DNA of 64,000 nt from Dama dama (lineage: Eukaryota > Chordata > Mammalia > Artiodactyla > Cervidae), in contig NC_083714.1 of the NCBI RefSeq assembly GCF_033118175.1, forward strand, positions 16,492,001-16,556,000. Reading direction: 5' to 3'. Both the position numbers and the translations under genes were made by a program. Below the pieces are notes generated by a model that saw nothing but the letters and a program-made list of their open reading frames with translations, was not told the DNA's origin and did no database searches. Of this stretch, positions 54,330 to 64,000 are shown piece by piece; position 1 is the first letter of the stretch, and the number at the start of each line of letters is the position of its first letter.

Positions 54330-54620
54330 CTGGCAGAAATCTTGATTAATCACCTAATTCAAACTTTTTTTTTTACATATGGGGAGGTGTGGCCCTGTAA
54401 GTGGGTAGTGATTTCCCCCAAATCACAGAGAAGTTAGCAAGCAGCCAGACTGGAATAAGAAACCCAATCTACAGATGCCTAGGCCAGTACTTTTGTACTC
54501 CACAGTGCGAACCACCCTCCTCCTCTATCACTTTACAGATGGGAATACAGAGAGGAAATGATTTCCTCAAGGGTAAAGAACTAGTGAAGTACCCTAGCTG
54601 GATCAGAGTCCAGTTATCCG
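54330..54620 (-). mobile_element. MIR-like sequence (one or two fragments)
   Basis: The phrases ttacatatggggaggtgtgg, aatcacagagaagttagcaa, and again ctttacagatgggaatacag, agaggaaatgatttcctcaa suggest two reversed MIR pieces in tandem. Confidence 0.45.
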
Positions 54621-55159
54621 ATTCTTAGTATAATGCTCTTTTCTTGCTCCACCACAATTCCCCTCCCAATACAGATATATTGTGTGCTGGGTGTTTTGCG
54701 CAGGAAGGGAGCAGAGACTATAAATCGCAGGTGTTTACTTTGGAATGTTAGAGCTTGGGAAGAAAGTGCCCTGAGCTGGGCCCCAGGGAATGAGGCTTTG
54801 TGCCTGAGAGTTGAGGGAATGAAAGAAAGATGTGACGCAGGGTTGAAAGCCAACAGGAGAAGTGAAACTAGTCTTGAGTAATTGCTGTTAGAAAGCAGGT
54901 ATGCTTGGCTGCAATGAGGTAATGCCTCTGCTTGCTATATTAGAGCATGTAAGATTATGGAAAATGCAAGCAGCTCTCTTTTATGAGCTCACTTCCTGGT
55001 GAAGAAGCCCAGGCCAGAGGATGAGAGGAAACAAGCTGATAAACAACTGCTGGGTGCACCATCATATTCCCTTCCAAGACCATTATTTCATGTGCTCTGC
55101 CAAACAATCTCCTCAGGTTGGTAGGAAAGGTAGTACCCCTGGTTTACAAATGAGCAAAT

Positions 55160-55506
55160 ATGGAATCTAGAAAAATGGTACTGATGAACCTATTTGCAGG
55201 GAAAGAATGGAGATGCAGATGTAGAGAGTGGACTTGTGGACACAGTGGGGGAAGGAGAGCAGGATGAATGGAGAAAGTAGCACTGACATATATACACTAT
55301 CATTTGTAAAGTAGATAATTAGTGGGAAGCTATTGTAGCCCAGCCTGGTCCTCTGTGATGACCCAGAAGGGTGAGATGTGGAGAGGGGAGGAAGGCTCCA
55401 GAGGGAGGGGATATATGTATAATTACTGCTGGTTTGCATTTTGTATGGCAGAAACCAACACTGTAAAGCAATTTTTCTGCAATTAAAAATAAATTTAAAA
55501 AAGAAA
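55160..55506 (+). mobile_element. L1_BT-type LINE 3' UTR
   Basis: The sense 3' end runs from aaaaatggtactgatgaacc to aattaaaaataaatttaaaa and A-rich sequence. Flanking sequence (tggtttacaaatgagcaaat before, aaggaacttgcccaaattta after) looks like a split MIR. It is closely related to 59182-59654. Confidence 0.85.
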
Positions 55507-57330
55507 GCTAAGGAACTTGCCCAAATTTACACAGTGATTCAAATAGCAGCACCATCATTTCTCACCTCTCACTTCACCTTCCCCATAGTCTTCCTCATCA
55601 CACCAAGTGTTTTGATGAAAAGCCTCCATGGTTTCCCACCCACAATGGCAAATCTGTTTAAGGATGATGAAAAAAATCAGACAGGAAGGACAGGCAAGGC
55701 AGGAGGAAGGTGACTTTCTCTACCCAGCATGTCACCATAAAGACCAGGGCATTAGCTATTTCAAGTTTGTAGTCAGAACTAGCCCTATATGTCCACCATG
55801 AATGTTTATCATCTTGAGATCAAGTCCCAGTACAAAATCCAGTAGAAGGGCAGAGAGTATAAGGCAGAGAAAGGGATTAAATCGGTGAGTGGTACCTAGA
55901 CTATACTAAAATAGGAGGAGGGCTTCTGATGTAAGGTAATCACCATCTGTGCCAAGTCAGGCTGTTTAAAAAACTATAAGACTACTATAAGACTACTATG
56001 GTAACCCCTGTTACCATCATTTCATTTTAAAGATGCCATTTTGAAGCCAAGAGATAGGAAGGTGGAATCACAAAATTCAGTTTAAATTAAATAGGTTTAG
56101 CTTTAGAAAAACTCATTGGCTTTCAGAATTTAAATACTTTCAACTTCAGGAAAAACTCGTTCTCCTTATCTCATTTAGAACTAGGATGTCCAGCCATGCT
56201 AGTTAACTTGGGACTAAGGGATGTGGGATTGTCAGGGATGAAACTATAAATAACAAAGTCCCAAAATGGATGAGTTAGTCACTCTATCTAGGACTAGAAG
56301 TGTGGTGAGCCAGCACAATCCATGGACAGCAGGTTGAGAATCACTGCCACAGATAATTTTCTCTTGCTCTCTCTCTAGGATTCAAACAATATGAAGTGAA
56401 AAGTGACCATGGAATTAAATAATGGAGAGATGAAATCTTTATATCCTGAAGGTAAAACCTTTCTGAATCATAGGCTTGACCTCATGCAGTCAAGAAAGGG
56501 AGGTCAGAGATCCCATTGCTCAATATTTTCTGAGCACAAAATAAGCTCCAGTCCAGCTTCTCCTATGGCAATCGGCCATGTGGGGTCTGCATGTACACTG
56601 TTCTACCTTCACACAGAGAAATGCATTCAACCAAGTGCTTTGAGTTACTGCACCAGCTGTCATGGAGTAACCTCTCTTCATGATAGCCCTCCAAAGCAAT
56701 CAGGTTCATTCCCAGGAGCTAGCCAAGTCTCTTTTACACTCACATAAATAAAAGTCACACATAATGCTATACTTCACTTTACTTCTCTTGTATATTTCAT
56801 GTAGCAATCACTTTGTTTCCCTGTCCTGGAAGGCCTCACCACAGAGCCACATTGGATTTCAGAAACCAAGAACTCACCCCAGTGCTCCTGCTAAATGGTC
56901 CAGTAACCAGGTATTGCTAGGTTGGCTACTGCCCCTCTCTCTTTGTTTATCACATGGTCTCTCCCCCTTCGTTGCTCTATCTCCTCAATGGATCACATGC
57001 CTGTTTCTGAGAGTGACAGTATGAGATGCAGTGAATGTGGCTAGAAAGTTATAATGACCAGGGTGGAAGCATGAAGGCTGCCCTAAATTTATTGTCCTTA
57101 CTAGAGACTAGTAGTAAGGATACAGTGGTCATTCTAACATAGACTCATGGATAGAGGTCATTTCAACCTATAAGATGCAGGAAACCCTCCTAAGCCATAC
57201 ACATCAAATGATTATCTATACTGCTTTTAAAGAACTCTAGAGGAAAGAGGACTCAACAGTTTTTCTCAGTAGCTTGATAACTCTCACTGTCAATAAATCA
57301 TTTACGTCTCATTTTAAACCTTTTTCTGAT
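55507..57330. other. upstream flank without a confident feature
   Basis: A short tandem (CTATAAGACTA units at about 55974-55999) is present. Otherwise no repeat family or exon is recognised. Confidence 0.35.
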
Positions 57331-57333
57331 ACA

Positions 57334-57417
57334 GTTCAGTTCAGTCGCTCAGTCGTGTCCGACTCTTTATGACCCCATGAACCGCAGCACTCCAGGCCTC
57401 CCTGTCCATCACCAACT
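57334..57417 (-). mobile_element. very short ART2A/BovB tail
   Basis: The plus strand shows AGTTCAGTTCAGTCGCTCAG followed by about 65 nt of BovB 3' end (ccaggcctccctgtccatca). It is an extreme 5' truncation. Confidence 0.85.
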
Positions 57418-57536
57418 ACCAACTTAAGGTAAATTCCTTTGGTCAGGTCCTCAGAGGAAATGGAGGACAGATTGGCCACTGTCATCCTGACAAGAGCCCT
57501 TCATCAACACAGATTAACTCAGATTGCTGGTATCTT

Positions 57537-57751
57537 GTGCTCAGTTGCTCAGTTGTGTCAAACTCTTGCGACCCCATGGATCGTAGACCACCAGGCTTTG
57601 CTATGCATGGGATTCTCCAGGCAAGAACACTAGAGTGGGTTGCCATGCCCTCCTCCAGGGAATCTTCCCAACCTAGGGATTGAACCTGTGTCTCTTGCAT
57701 CTCCTGCATTGGCAGGAGGATTCTTTACCATCTGAGCCACAGGAGAAGCCC
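57537..57751 (-). mobile_element. Bov-tA SINE
   Basis: The flanks are TGCTGGTATCTT (57525-57536) and TGCTGGTACCTT (57752-57763), one mismatch. The reversed body starts GTGCTCAGTTGCTCAGTTGT. Confidence 0.94.
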
Positions 57752-58137
57752 TGCTGGTACCTTACCTTTGGACTTTTCCCTCCCCAAATGAGCACTCTAC
57801 CTCTCCCTGTGGTGTCTCCTTCCCAAGCCTGTGATCATTTGTTCTCAACTTTTCACTCCTGTGTATCCCTACTTATATGTGAGCACTTACTTAGTATTAA
57901 TGAAACTGGAAACATTGCTCTTGTATTTTTCTTGGTGGAGAAAAACAAAGCAAATTCTTCCAACACCTTATCTCCTCCCCAGTCTCCATGGAAAAGGACT
58001 CAAACACTACTGGTTTTGGACTGGTTTGCGAGAAGCAGCTTTGTTGGCACTGTTATTGGCAAGGGAATATGAATAGGCCTTTCTCCTCACACCCCCAGAC
58101 AGTGTGCATAGCCTACTAGCCAACCCTTTAACAAATA

Positions 58138-58216
58138 GTGGGTTAGCCAAAAAGTTTGTTCAGCTTTTTCCATAACAGTTTACGGAAAAACCTGGAAGAA
58201 CTTTTTGGCCAACCCT
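58138..58216. mobile_element. mariner-type MITE hairpin (79 bp)
   Basis: The ends GTGGGTTAGCCAAAAAGTTT and AACTTTTTGGCCAACCCTA are inverted copies. The core GCTTTTTCCATAAC...TACGGAAAAACC is also complementary. This is the same family as 2561 and 14447. Confidence 0.85.
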
Positions 58217-58229
58217 ATTCATCATAGTC

Positions 58230-58452
58230 GGGCTTCCCTTGTGGCTCAGATGGTAAAGCGTCTGCCTGCAACGCGGGAGACCTGGGTTTGATCCCTGGGT
58301 CAGGAAGATCCCCTGGAGAAGGAAATGGCAACCCACTCCAGTACTCTTGCCTGAAAAATTCCATGGACTGCAGAGCCTGGTAGGCTACAGTCCATGGGGT
58401 CGCAAAGAGTCGGACATGACTGAGCGACTTCACTTCACTTCACTTCACTTCA
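58230..58452 (+). mobile_element. Bov-tA SINE with (TTCAC)n tail
   Basis: The sense head GGGCTTCCCTTGTGGCTCAG leads to GACTGAGCGACTTCACTTCA. About five TTCAC units follow at 58426-58453. The approximate flanking duplication is ttcatcatagtc / ctcatcatactc. Confidence 0.94.
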
Positions 58453-58607
58453 CTCATCATACTCAGTGTTGAGACTTTAAGAAATAATTAATAGGCATAG
58501 GCATATGGCTTCAGTGGGTAAATAGAGTCCTACTCCAGAAAAATTTCTTGCTCTTGTATTAAATTGGGTATATAAGCAACCTGACCATTCTAGATCTTTC
58601 TGCTTCA

Positions 58608-58807
58608 GTGCGTGCTAAGTCACTTCAGTTGTGTCCAACTCTGTGCAACCCTATGAACTGTAGCCCGCCAGGCTCCTCTGTCTATGGGATTCTCCAAGCT
58701 AGAATACTGGAGTGGGTAGCTCTTTCCTTTTCCAAGGGATCTTCCGGACACAGGGATGGAACCTTGGTCTCCTGCACTGCAGGTGGATTCTTTACCACAA
58801 GTGCCAC
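58608..58807 (-). mobile_element. Bov-tA SINE
   Basis: A perfect 8-bp duplication, CTGCTTCA, lies at 58600-58607 and 58808-58815. The reversed body runs GCGTGCTAAGTCACTTCAG to CAAGTGCCAC. Confidence 0.93.
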
Positions 58808-59029
58808 CTGCTTCAAACACAGCCTCAAAAAGAATCTATAACCACTTTCCAAGTATTTCCCGCCTTATTTTCTGCCACCTGAGTTCCTCCAGAATTTTCT
58901 CCTCTATACATCTCCACAATGGGCATCTCTCCAGATTCTCCTATGCCTGAAATCATCTCATGACTTATCTACCCCCAGAATTGTGTTTGTTTCCCATTCG
59001 TATTGTGGTAACTTGAAGAAGACCTCACT

Positions 59030-59181
59030 TTTTGTAAGGTTTATTGAGGTACACGCGATATATGAAAATCTGCACATATTCAATGTATATATCTCAATGA
59101 GTTTGGACACATGCCTACATCTGTAACACCATCACCACAGCCAAGGCACTGAATATGTTCATAATCTTCAAAAAGTTCCTT
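59030..59181. mobile_element. old L1M-like 3' UTR, left part
   Basis: The phrases gtttattgaggtacacgcga, atgagtttggacacatgcct and acaccatcaccacagccaag match an old L1 3' UTR. It is split by the L1_BT at 59182 and resumes at 59664. Confidence 0.55.
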
Positions 59182-59654
59182 GTAATGAATTTGAGTCAGT
59201 TCTAGTGAGGTGGATGAACCTAGAGCCTCTTATACTGGATGAAGTAAGTCAGAAAGAGAAAAATATCATGTATTAACCCATATATATGAAATATAGAAAA
59301 ACTGTACTGATGAACCTATTTGCAGGGCAGGAATAGAGATGCAGACCTAGAGAATGGACTTGTGGACATAGAGGGTAAGGAGAGGGCGGAATGAATTGAG
59401 AGAGTAGCACTGAAACATAAACTATCATATGTAAAACAGATAGCTAATGGGAAGTTGCAGTATAACACAGGGAGCTCAACCCAGTGCTCTGTGACAACCT
59501 AAACGGTTGGTATGGGGTGGGGGTAGGAGGGAGTTTGGAGAGGGAGGAGACATGTATACTTATAGCTGATTCATGTTGTTTTACAGCAGAAACCAACACA
59601 ACATTGTAAAGCAATTATCCTCCAATTAAAAATAAATAAACAAATTGAAAAAAC
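59182..59654 (+). mobile_element. L1_BT-type LINE 3' end (473 bp)
   Basis: A perfect 9-bp duplication, AAGTTCCTT, lies at 59173-59181 and 59655-59663. It begins in the last ORF2 codons (NEFESVLVRWMNLEPLI-like) and ends in an aaataaataaac tail. Confidence 0.93.
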
Positions 59655-59663
59655 AAGTTCCTT

Positions 59664-59890
59664 ATATTGTTTTGTGGGTTTGTGTGTGTTAAGAAAACTT
59701 AACATAAGGTCTATCCTTGCAGTGTATTTTTGAAGTGCACAACACCATATCGTTAACCACAGGCACAAAGCTGTACAGAATATCTCTAGAAGTTATTCAT
59801 CTTGTGTAACTGAAACTTTATGCCTACTGAGAAACAGCTCCACATTCCCCCTTCCTCCAGACTCTGGCAACCACCATTCTACTCTATGCT
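59664..59890. mobile_element. old L1M-like 3' UTR, right part
   Basis: It continues the element at 59030: aacataaggtctatccttgc, gaagtgcacaacaccatatc, agctccacattcccccttcc, tctggcaaccaccattctac. Confidence 0.55.
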
Positions 59891-60755
59891 TATAAAGACC
59901 TCACTTTAGGTCTGAATCTTGTCTTTCAAATTCTCAGCTTTCTTGCTTGTGGATTGTCTTTCTAAGCCTTCTCCCTCCTCCCATCCTCTTTTAATCTGGG
60001 GTAGAAAGACTAGCAAAAGTAGCTGTGTTGGGTTTGTTTGTTCATTTATTTGCATTTCTCCATCCTGAGGTAAAGATATTCACCAGGAGGTAAGATGTTG
60101 GGAGGCAGGAAGCCAGGGAGTTAGTGCAGAGGACCAACCGAGTCATCAATAACCTAGAAGGTCAATTATAAATAATCAAGTTGGCCATGGAGAGACAGGG
60201 AGAGCCCATAAAAAGAACCTCCATGTTAAGTCCTGGGCTATTCCCTTTCTGCTGAGTCTGAGATTAGAAAGGTGAAAATTGGAATGATTTCCTAAATTTT
60301 ATATGAGCTTCTCCCTTCTTTGTAAAAATAAAATAAAATACTGCTCATTGAGCTCCCTGTCTGTCTTTTGCTTTGGAAAGTGGGGTATCAATCAGAGATC
60401 TTCACCCCAGGTCTTATTCTGCCTGGACAAGTGCCACCACCTTTAGTGTTCAATTGGTTGGCTAGGAGACCTATCTCACACCCTCCACCGGTTAGGAACT
60501 ACTCCAACCAGCCTGCTCTGGCAAGACACCATTAAGTTCTATCAACAATGGATTAACTGGTAAAGCTTTTCCCTACAACCTTAAGTTAATAGTCCCAGCC
60601 CTGCTATTGTTGCCCAGTACTCCCTCTACCCATGACCTCCAGTAAGGAATAAAATGCCACCACAGCTAACCTCCTCCATTCAATGAATCTAGCCAGTGTA
60701 GGAAGAAGGTGCACTGAATGCTTCTACTACTTCAGCAGACATGAGAGGCAGTCTG
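59891..60755. other. upstream flank without a confident feature
   Basis: An (AAAAT)n stretch lies at about 60324-60341. No exon or repeat family is otherwise recognised. Confidence 0.35.
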
Positions 60756-60759
60756 GCAT

Positions 60760-60945
60760 GTGAAGAGTGTTTTTCAAATGGGGTCCCCTAACACCTCTGC
60801 ATCAGAATCACCATCAGTACTTGTCAAAAATGTAGACTACGACCTCCTTTTAAGATTCACTGAATTAGAGTCTATGGAATTTGCATTTTTCAAAAATCCT
60901 CAGTTGATTCTGATGGAAACTAATGATTGAGAAATAGCATCTTCA
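60760..60945. mobile_element. MER5-like hAT element
   Basis: The order tttttcaaatggggtcccct, tgcatcagaatcaccatcag, tagagtctatggaatttgca, cctcagttgattctgatgga matches MER5A. Confidence 0.6.
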
Positions 60946-60959
60946 TGGACAAGAGTCCA

Positions 60960-61090
60960 GATTTTGGAATCCAGATCTGGGATAGGGTCCTGAGGTCTGC
61001 CCCTTACAAGTTAGATGAACTTGAAAGGCTCACTTAAAACCTTTGAGTTTGAGTTTCCTCTATAAAATAAAGATGATGGAACACAGAGTT
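60960..61090 (+). mobile_element. MIR fragment
   Basis: Sense MIR-like phrases: gattttggaatccagatctg, gttagatgaacttgaaaggc, gagtttcctctataaaataa. Confidence 0.45.
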
Positions 61091-62925
61091 CAAGTGAAGT
61101 ATCATCTGTGCTATGTTATCCTAACACCAGGATAGGTAATTCTCCCACCTACTAGAGAAGACAATATCGTCCCACTAAGTAATAGAGAAGACTCAGAGTC
61201 ACTCAAGAAGGGGAACATTATTCCTCTTCCCTTTCTCCCCTAACCAGTCTCTCAGTGATTTCTCCTCACCATGAGACTTCTTTCTGCTTTGTTTCCTACC
61301 ATGAAACAGAATCATTTGGCCCAGTGTTCCTTTCAAGAATGGATTTATAAGTAAACTATTTCAGGTTTTTCTGGAAATCATCATGCTTTGGCACACAGTA
61401 GGAACTCAAATATTTACTGAGCAAATGCAATCTTTTACTTCCAGTCCAACTCACTTCAATATCTGCATTTCAGTTTAACCCCAGCACCCCAATTCAGTAC
61501 CATAACCCCAATTTTGGCAAGTCTAAGAAGTCAACCCAGCACATCAGCAAACCCGATCCACTTTTATTTCTATAGACAGGTCAGAACAAAATCCTTCCCT
61601 CCACTCCCAGAGACCCGGACTTCCTCTACTCAAGTTACCAACTCTCCTGGGGAAACCAACCAGCATTTAACTCTTAGGTCTTCACACCGTGTCAACACGA
61701 AACGGGAATCCAGCCCTGATTCCTCTTAGCCTCTGTGTAAACAACAGACTTGAGGAAGTAAAAATGAACCAGTTTGCCTTTGGGAAGAAAACAGCTTCTC
61801 TGAGCTGTCAGATGAAAGGGCAGGAAGCCTGAGAAAGGAAGGGGAGAAGGGGGGTTGAGCAAAGGGAGAGCAAACAGTTTCTTATCCAGCTGTTTCAATT
61901 GTATTTGGCCCAAGTTGCAAATTTACCTTCTGACCACGAAGGCTGATTGACTTGTTCCCTCTCTTCGGACTCACATCTGAGAAACAACTTCTCCTCACAG
62001 CTTGTCAGAGGGGATGGGAATTCCAGCTGCTCTTTGCAGTGATGCCTGAAAAAAACTTGCTTTACCTTTGGGAGAGAGAGGCGGAGTCTAACCTAGTGGG
62101 AATTAACTCCAAACACGCTGGAGGCTTCAAAGTCAGCCTCAGACATGCAGGCACTTAAGTAGCTTAGCGGGCACAGCATCCCCCACCTCCATCCTCACAG
62201 ATGCCAAGTCAGCTGTGCGTGAGTAAGTGAGAGTGTGTGCGTGTGTGTGTATGTGTGTGTGTGTGAGCATGTGCAGATATGTCCACACTTGAACTGCATA
62301 GCTGTCTCACTTCCTCACCTGCTGCCCAAATGCCTGCCGAGGAATAGATGTTCTCCCTAACTTCCCAAACCCTAAATAATCTCACCATGCATATTACATA
62401 GCAGATTTACATGGTTGGAAATGACTCAGTAGACACATGCCTGAAGGGAGTAGGACAGAATAAACCCTTCCCCAAACTGATTTCCACTATATGATGGGGA
62501 AGGTGCTCCAACAGGGCCATCCATGACTCCAAGGTGTCTCAAGTTTACACTGAAAAACTTAAAATCACACATTGAAAAGGCTAAATAATACTTTAAAAAA
62601 AATTAGTACTATCAAAAAATAATAGCAGCACTACCAAAAGTCAATGTTTAATATCCCAAAGCACCAATAACTGCTCTTATATTTGAGCGAAGAATTGAGA
62701 AGTCTGGAAAGTCATGAAGCTTTGCCTGACACTCTGCTCCAAGCTGATGTCATTTCTCCCACCTCTAATGTCCCTGGCACTCTATATTTATTTCAGGAAA
62801 TTTATTACCTTCTACCTTGTATCAATTTTTTGCATATATGTCTTCTTTCACCTCTGAGTTGCCTTGTGAACAGGGAACTTGGCTGAACAAAATGAGTTAG
62901 AAGAAGGAATGGTAACTAGCTAAAC
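61091..62925. other. upstream flank, repeat-poor
   Basis: 1.8 kb with only the GT tract below and a small L2-like end (gcacacagtaggaactcaaa at about 61391). It is a candidate promoter or enhancer interval by elimination. No promoter motif is convincing. Confidence 0.3.
62232..62265. repeat. imperfect (GT)n microsatellite
   Basis: 34 bp of GT repeats with one C and one A interruption. Confidence 0.9.
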
Positions 62926-62939
62926 TTAATAGAGCATAC

Positions 62940-63158
62940 CGTTGTGTTGTTGTATGTTAGTTGCCCAGTCATGTCTGACTCTTTGCGACCCCATAGACTG
63001 TAGCCCGCCAGGCTCCTCTGTCCAAGGAATTGTCCAGGCAAGAATATTGGAGTGGGTAGCCATTCACTTCTCCAGGGAATCTTCCTGAACCAGGGATCAA
63101 ACTGGGGTTTCCTGCATTGAAGGTGGGTTCTTTACCATCTGGGCTACCAGGGAAGCCC
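62940..63158 (-). mobile_element. Bov-tA SINE
   Basis: A perfect 13-bp duplication, TAATAGAGCATAC, lies at 62927-62939 and 63159-63171. The reversed body ends GGCTACCAGGGAAGCCC. Confidence 0.96.
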
Positions 63159-63171
63159 TAATAGAGCATAC

Positions 63172-63970
63172 TAGACTGATCCAAAGAAACTTTCCTTCCA
63201 TAATGGCCCACTTACCTTCTCAGAATGCTATGGAGGTTATCAGGCCTGTTATGATTCAGAATATGAGAGCAAATGAACTAGCAGTTTAGCACATTCATTG
63301 TAGCCTGAGTATTTAATGAAGTTGTTGAAATTTTTCCCATGGGCATTCCTGTCTTTCATCAGTGATATAGCCTTATATTCATGAATGTATGCATCTGTCT
63401 ATCTTGCTACTTCCCACCAGCACTTTCTAACCATTATTTTTCCTGCTCCAGCACACTGATAAACCACATTCCCATCTGTAATAATGGCTTACTAAGGCAG
63501 TTACTGGGGGAGGAAGGGGTGACCCCATAGGTTGAATGTCAGACTTTTAGCAGTATAAACTCCCAAGATAAGTTTTATAATCTTCCTGTTCATGTCCTCT
63601 TAAGCACTACTGCTTCAGATATGGGACTATATAAAGAAAAATGCTGACCCTTTCTCATTAAAAATAAGTTGATATTAACAGACACTGTGTGTGAGATATG
63701 GCTGAAAATTTTGACATCAGAAAGATAGTGATTTTGTGTTATGCATTGATAAAGATTGCCTTTTGCTTAGCGGCTACACCTGACATTTGGGTAACATCAC
63801 TATTTGCAATTCTAAGAGCTAATTTTTACTTACCTTTTTTTATCCTCTTTTTCCTGTGCCTCCAGTTCCCTTGAGGGGAATACCGTGGAAACTATGCTAA
63901 ATAACAATCAAATTTATTGGGTAAAGTTGTGCTTCCTGTTCTTAATTTAACAATTGATAGTGACCTTGGA
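63172..63970. other. upstream flank without a confident feature
   Basis: It is AT-rich, with no exon or repeat family recognised. Confidence 0.35.
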
Positions 63971-64000
63971 AGGAGAAGGCAATGGCACCCCACTCCAGTA
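63971..64000 (+). mobile_element. BOV-A2 SINE start, cut by the window edge
   Basis: The last 30 bases (GGAGAAGGCAATGGCACCCC, then ACTCCAGTA) are the near-consensus start of BOV-A2. The remainder lies outside. Confidence 0.85.

Overview
This is mammalian nuclear DNA from a ruminant, most likely a bovid. The evidence is dense interspersed repeats of ruminant-restricted families: about 27 Bov-tA/BOV-A2 SINEs, five long and three short BovB (RTE) pieces, L1_BT-type LINE ends, and older shared mammalian L1M, L2, MIR, MER20 and MER5 copies. The species cannot be told from the window. There are no operons, CRISPR arrays or bacterial features.

One protein-coding gene is recognisable, on the minus strand: LHFPL1, a four-pass membrane protein of the LHFPL (LHFP-like) family. 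Its three coding exons lie at 52643-52262, 38858-38760 and 855-674. They join in consistent phase with GT/AG splice sites into a 220-residue protein ending in an in-frame TGA. Intron 1 is 13.4 kb and intron 2 is 37.9 kb; almost all the window between the exons is intron full of transposons. The human orthologue is X-linked (Xq23), so this is probably an X-chromosome segment. The mRNA 3' end lies beyond the left edge, since no polyadenylation signal was found before base 1. The transcription start was not found and may lie in, or to the right of, the 52.7-64 kb upstream region.

Layout. 1-855: 3' UTR with a SINE, and last coding exon. 856-38759: intron 2, holding an old antisense L1 (1871-8505) with a younger L1 nested inside it, four BovB copies, a second large L1M (28.7-30.6 kb), a sense L1 (34.3-36.9 kb), SINEs and a (CA)23 microsatellite. 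38760-38858: middle exon. 38859-52261: intron 1, with the longest BovB (42.8-45.4 kb, itself broken by a SINE), MER20 and a BOV-A2 dimer. 52262-52643: first coding exon. 52644-64000: upstream flank or 5' untranslated intron, with more SINEs, two L1_BT 3' ends, a mariner MITE and a GT-rich tract.

Many insertions still show target-site duplications that can be read by eye, so the nesting order and relative ages can be reconstructed. I found no clearly undescribed biological system. The observations most worth checking are three mariner-type hairpins resembling the source of the ruminant miR-2284/2285 family, apparent poly(A)-only retrotransposition scars, and an unresolved 5' end of LHFPL1 (in-frame upstream ATG versus a candidate splice acceptor).
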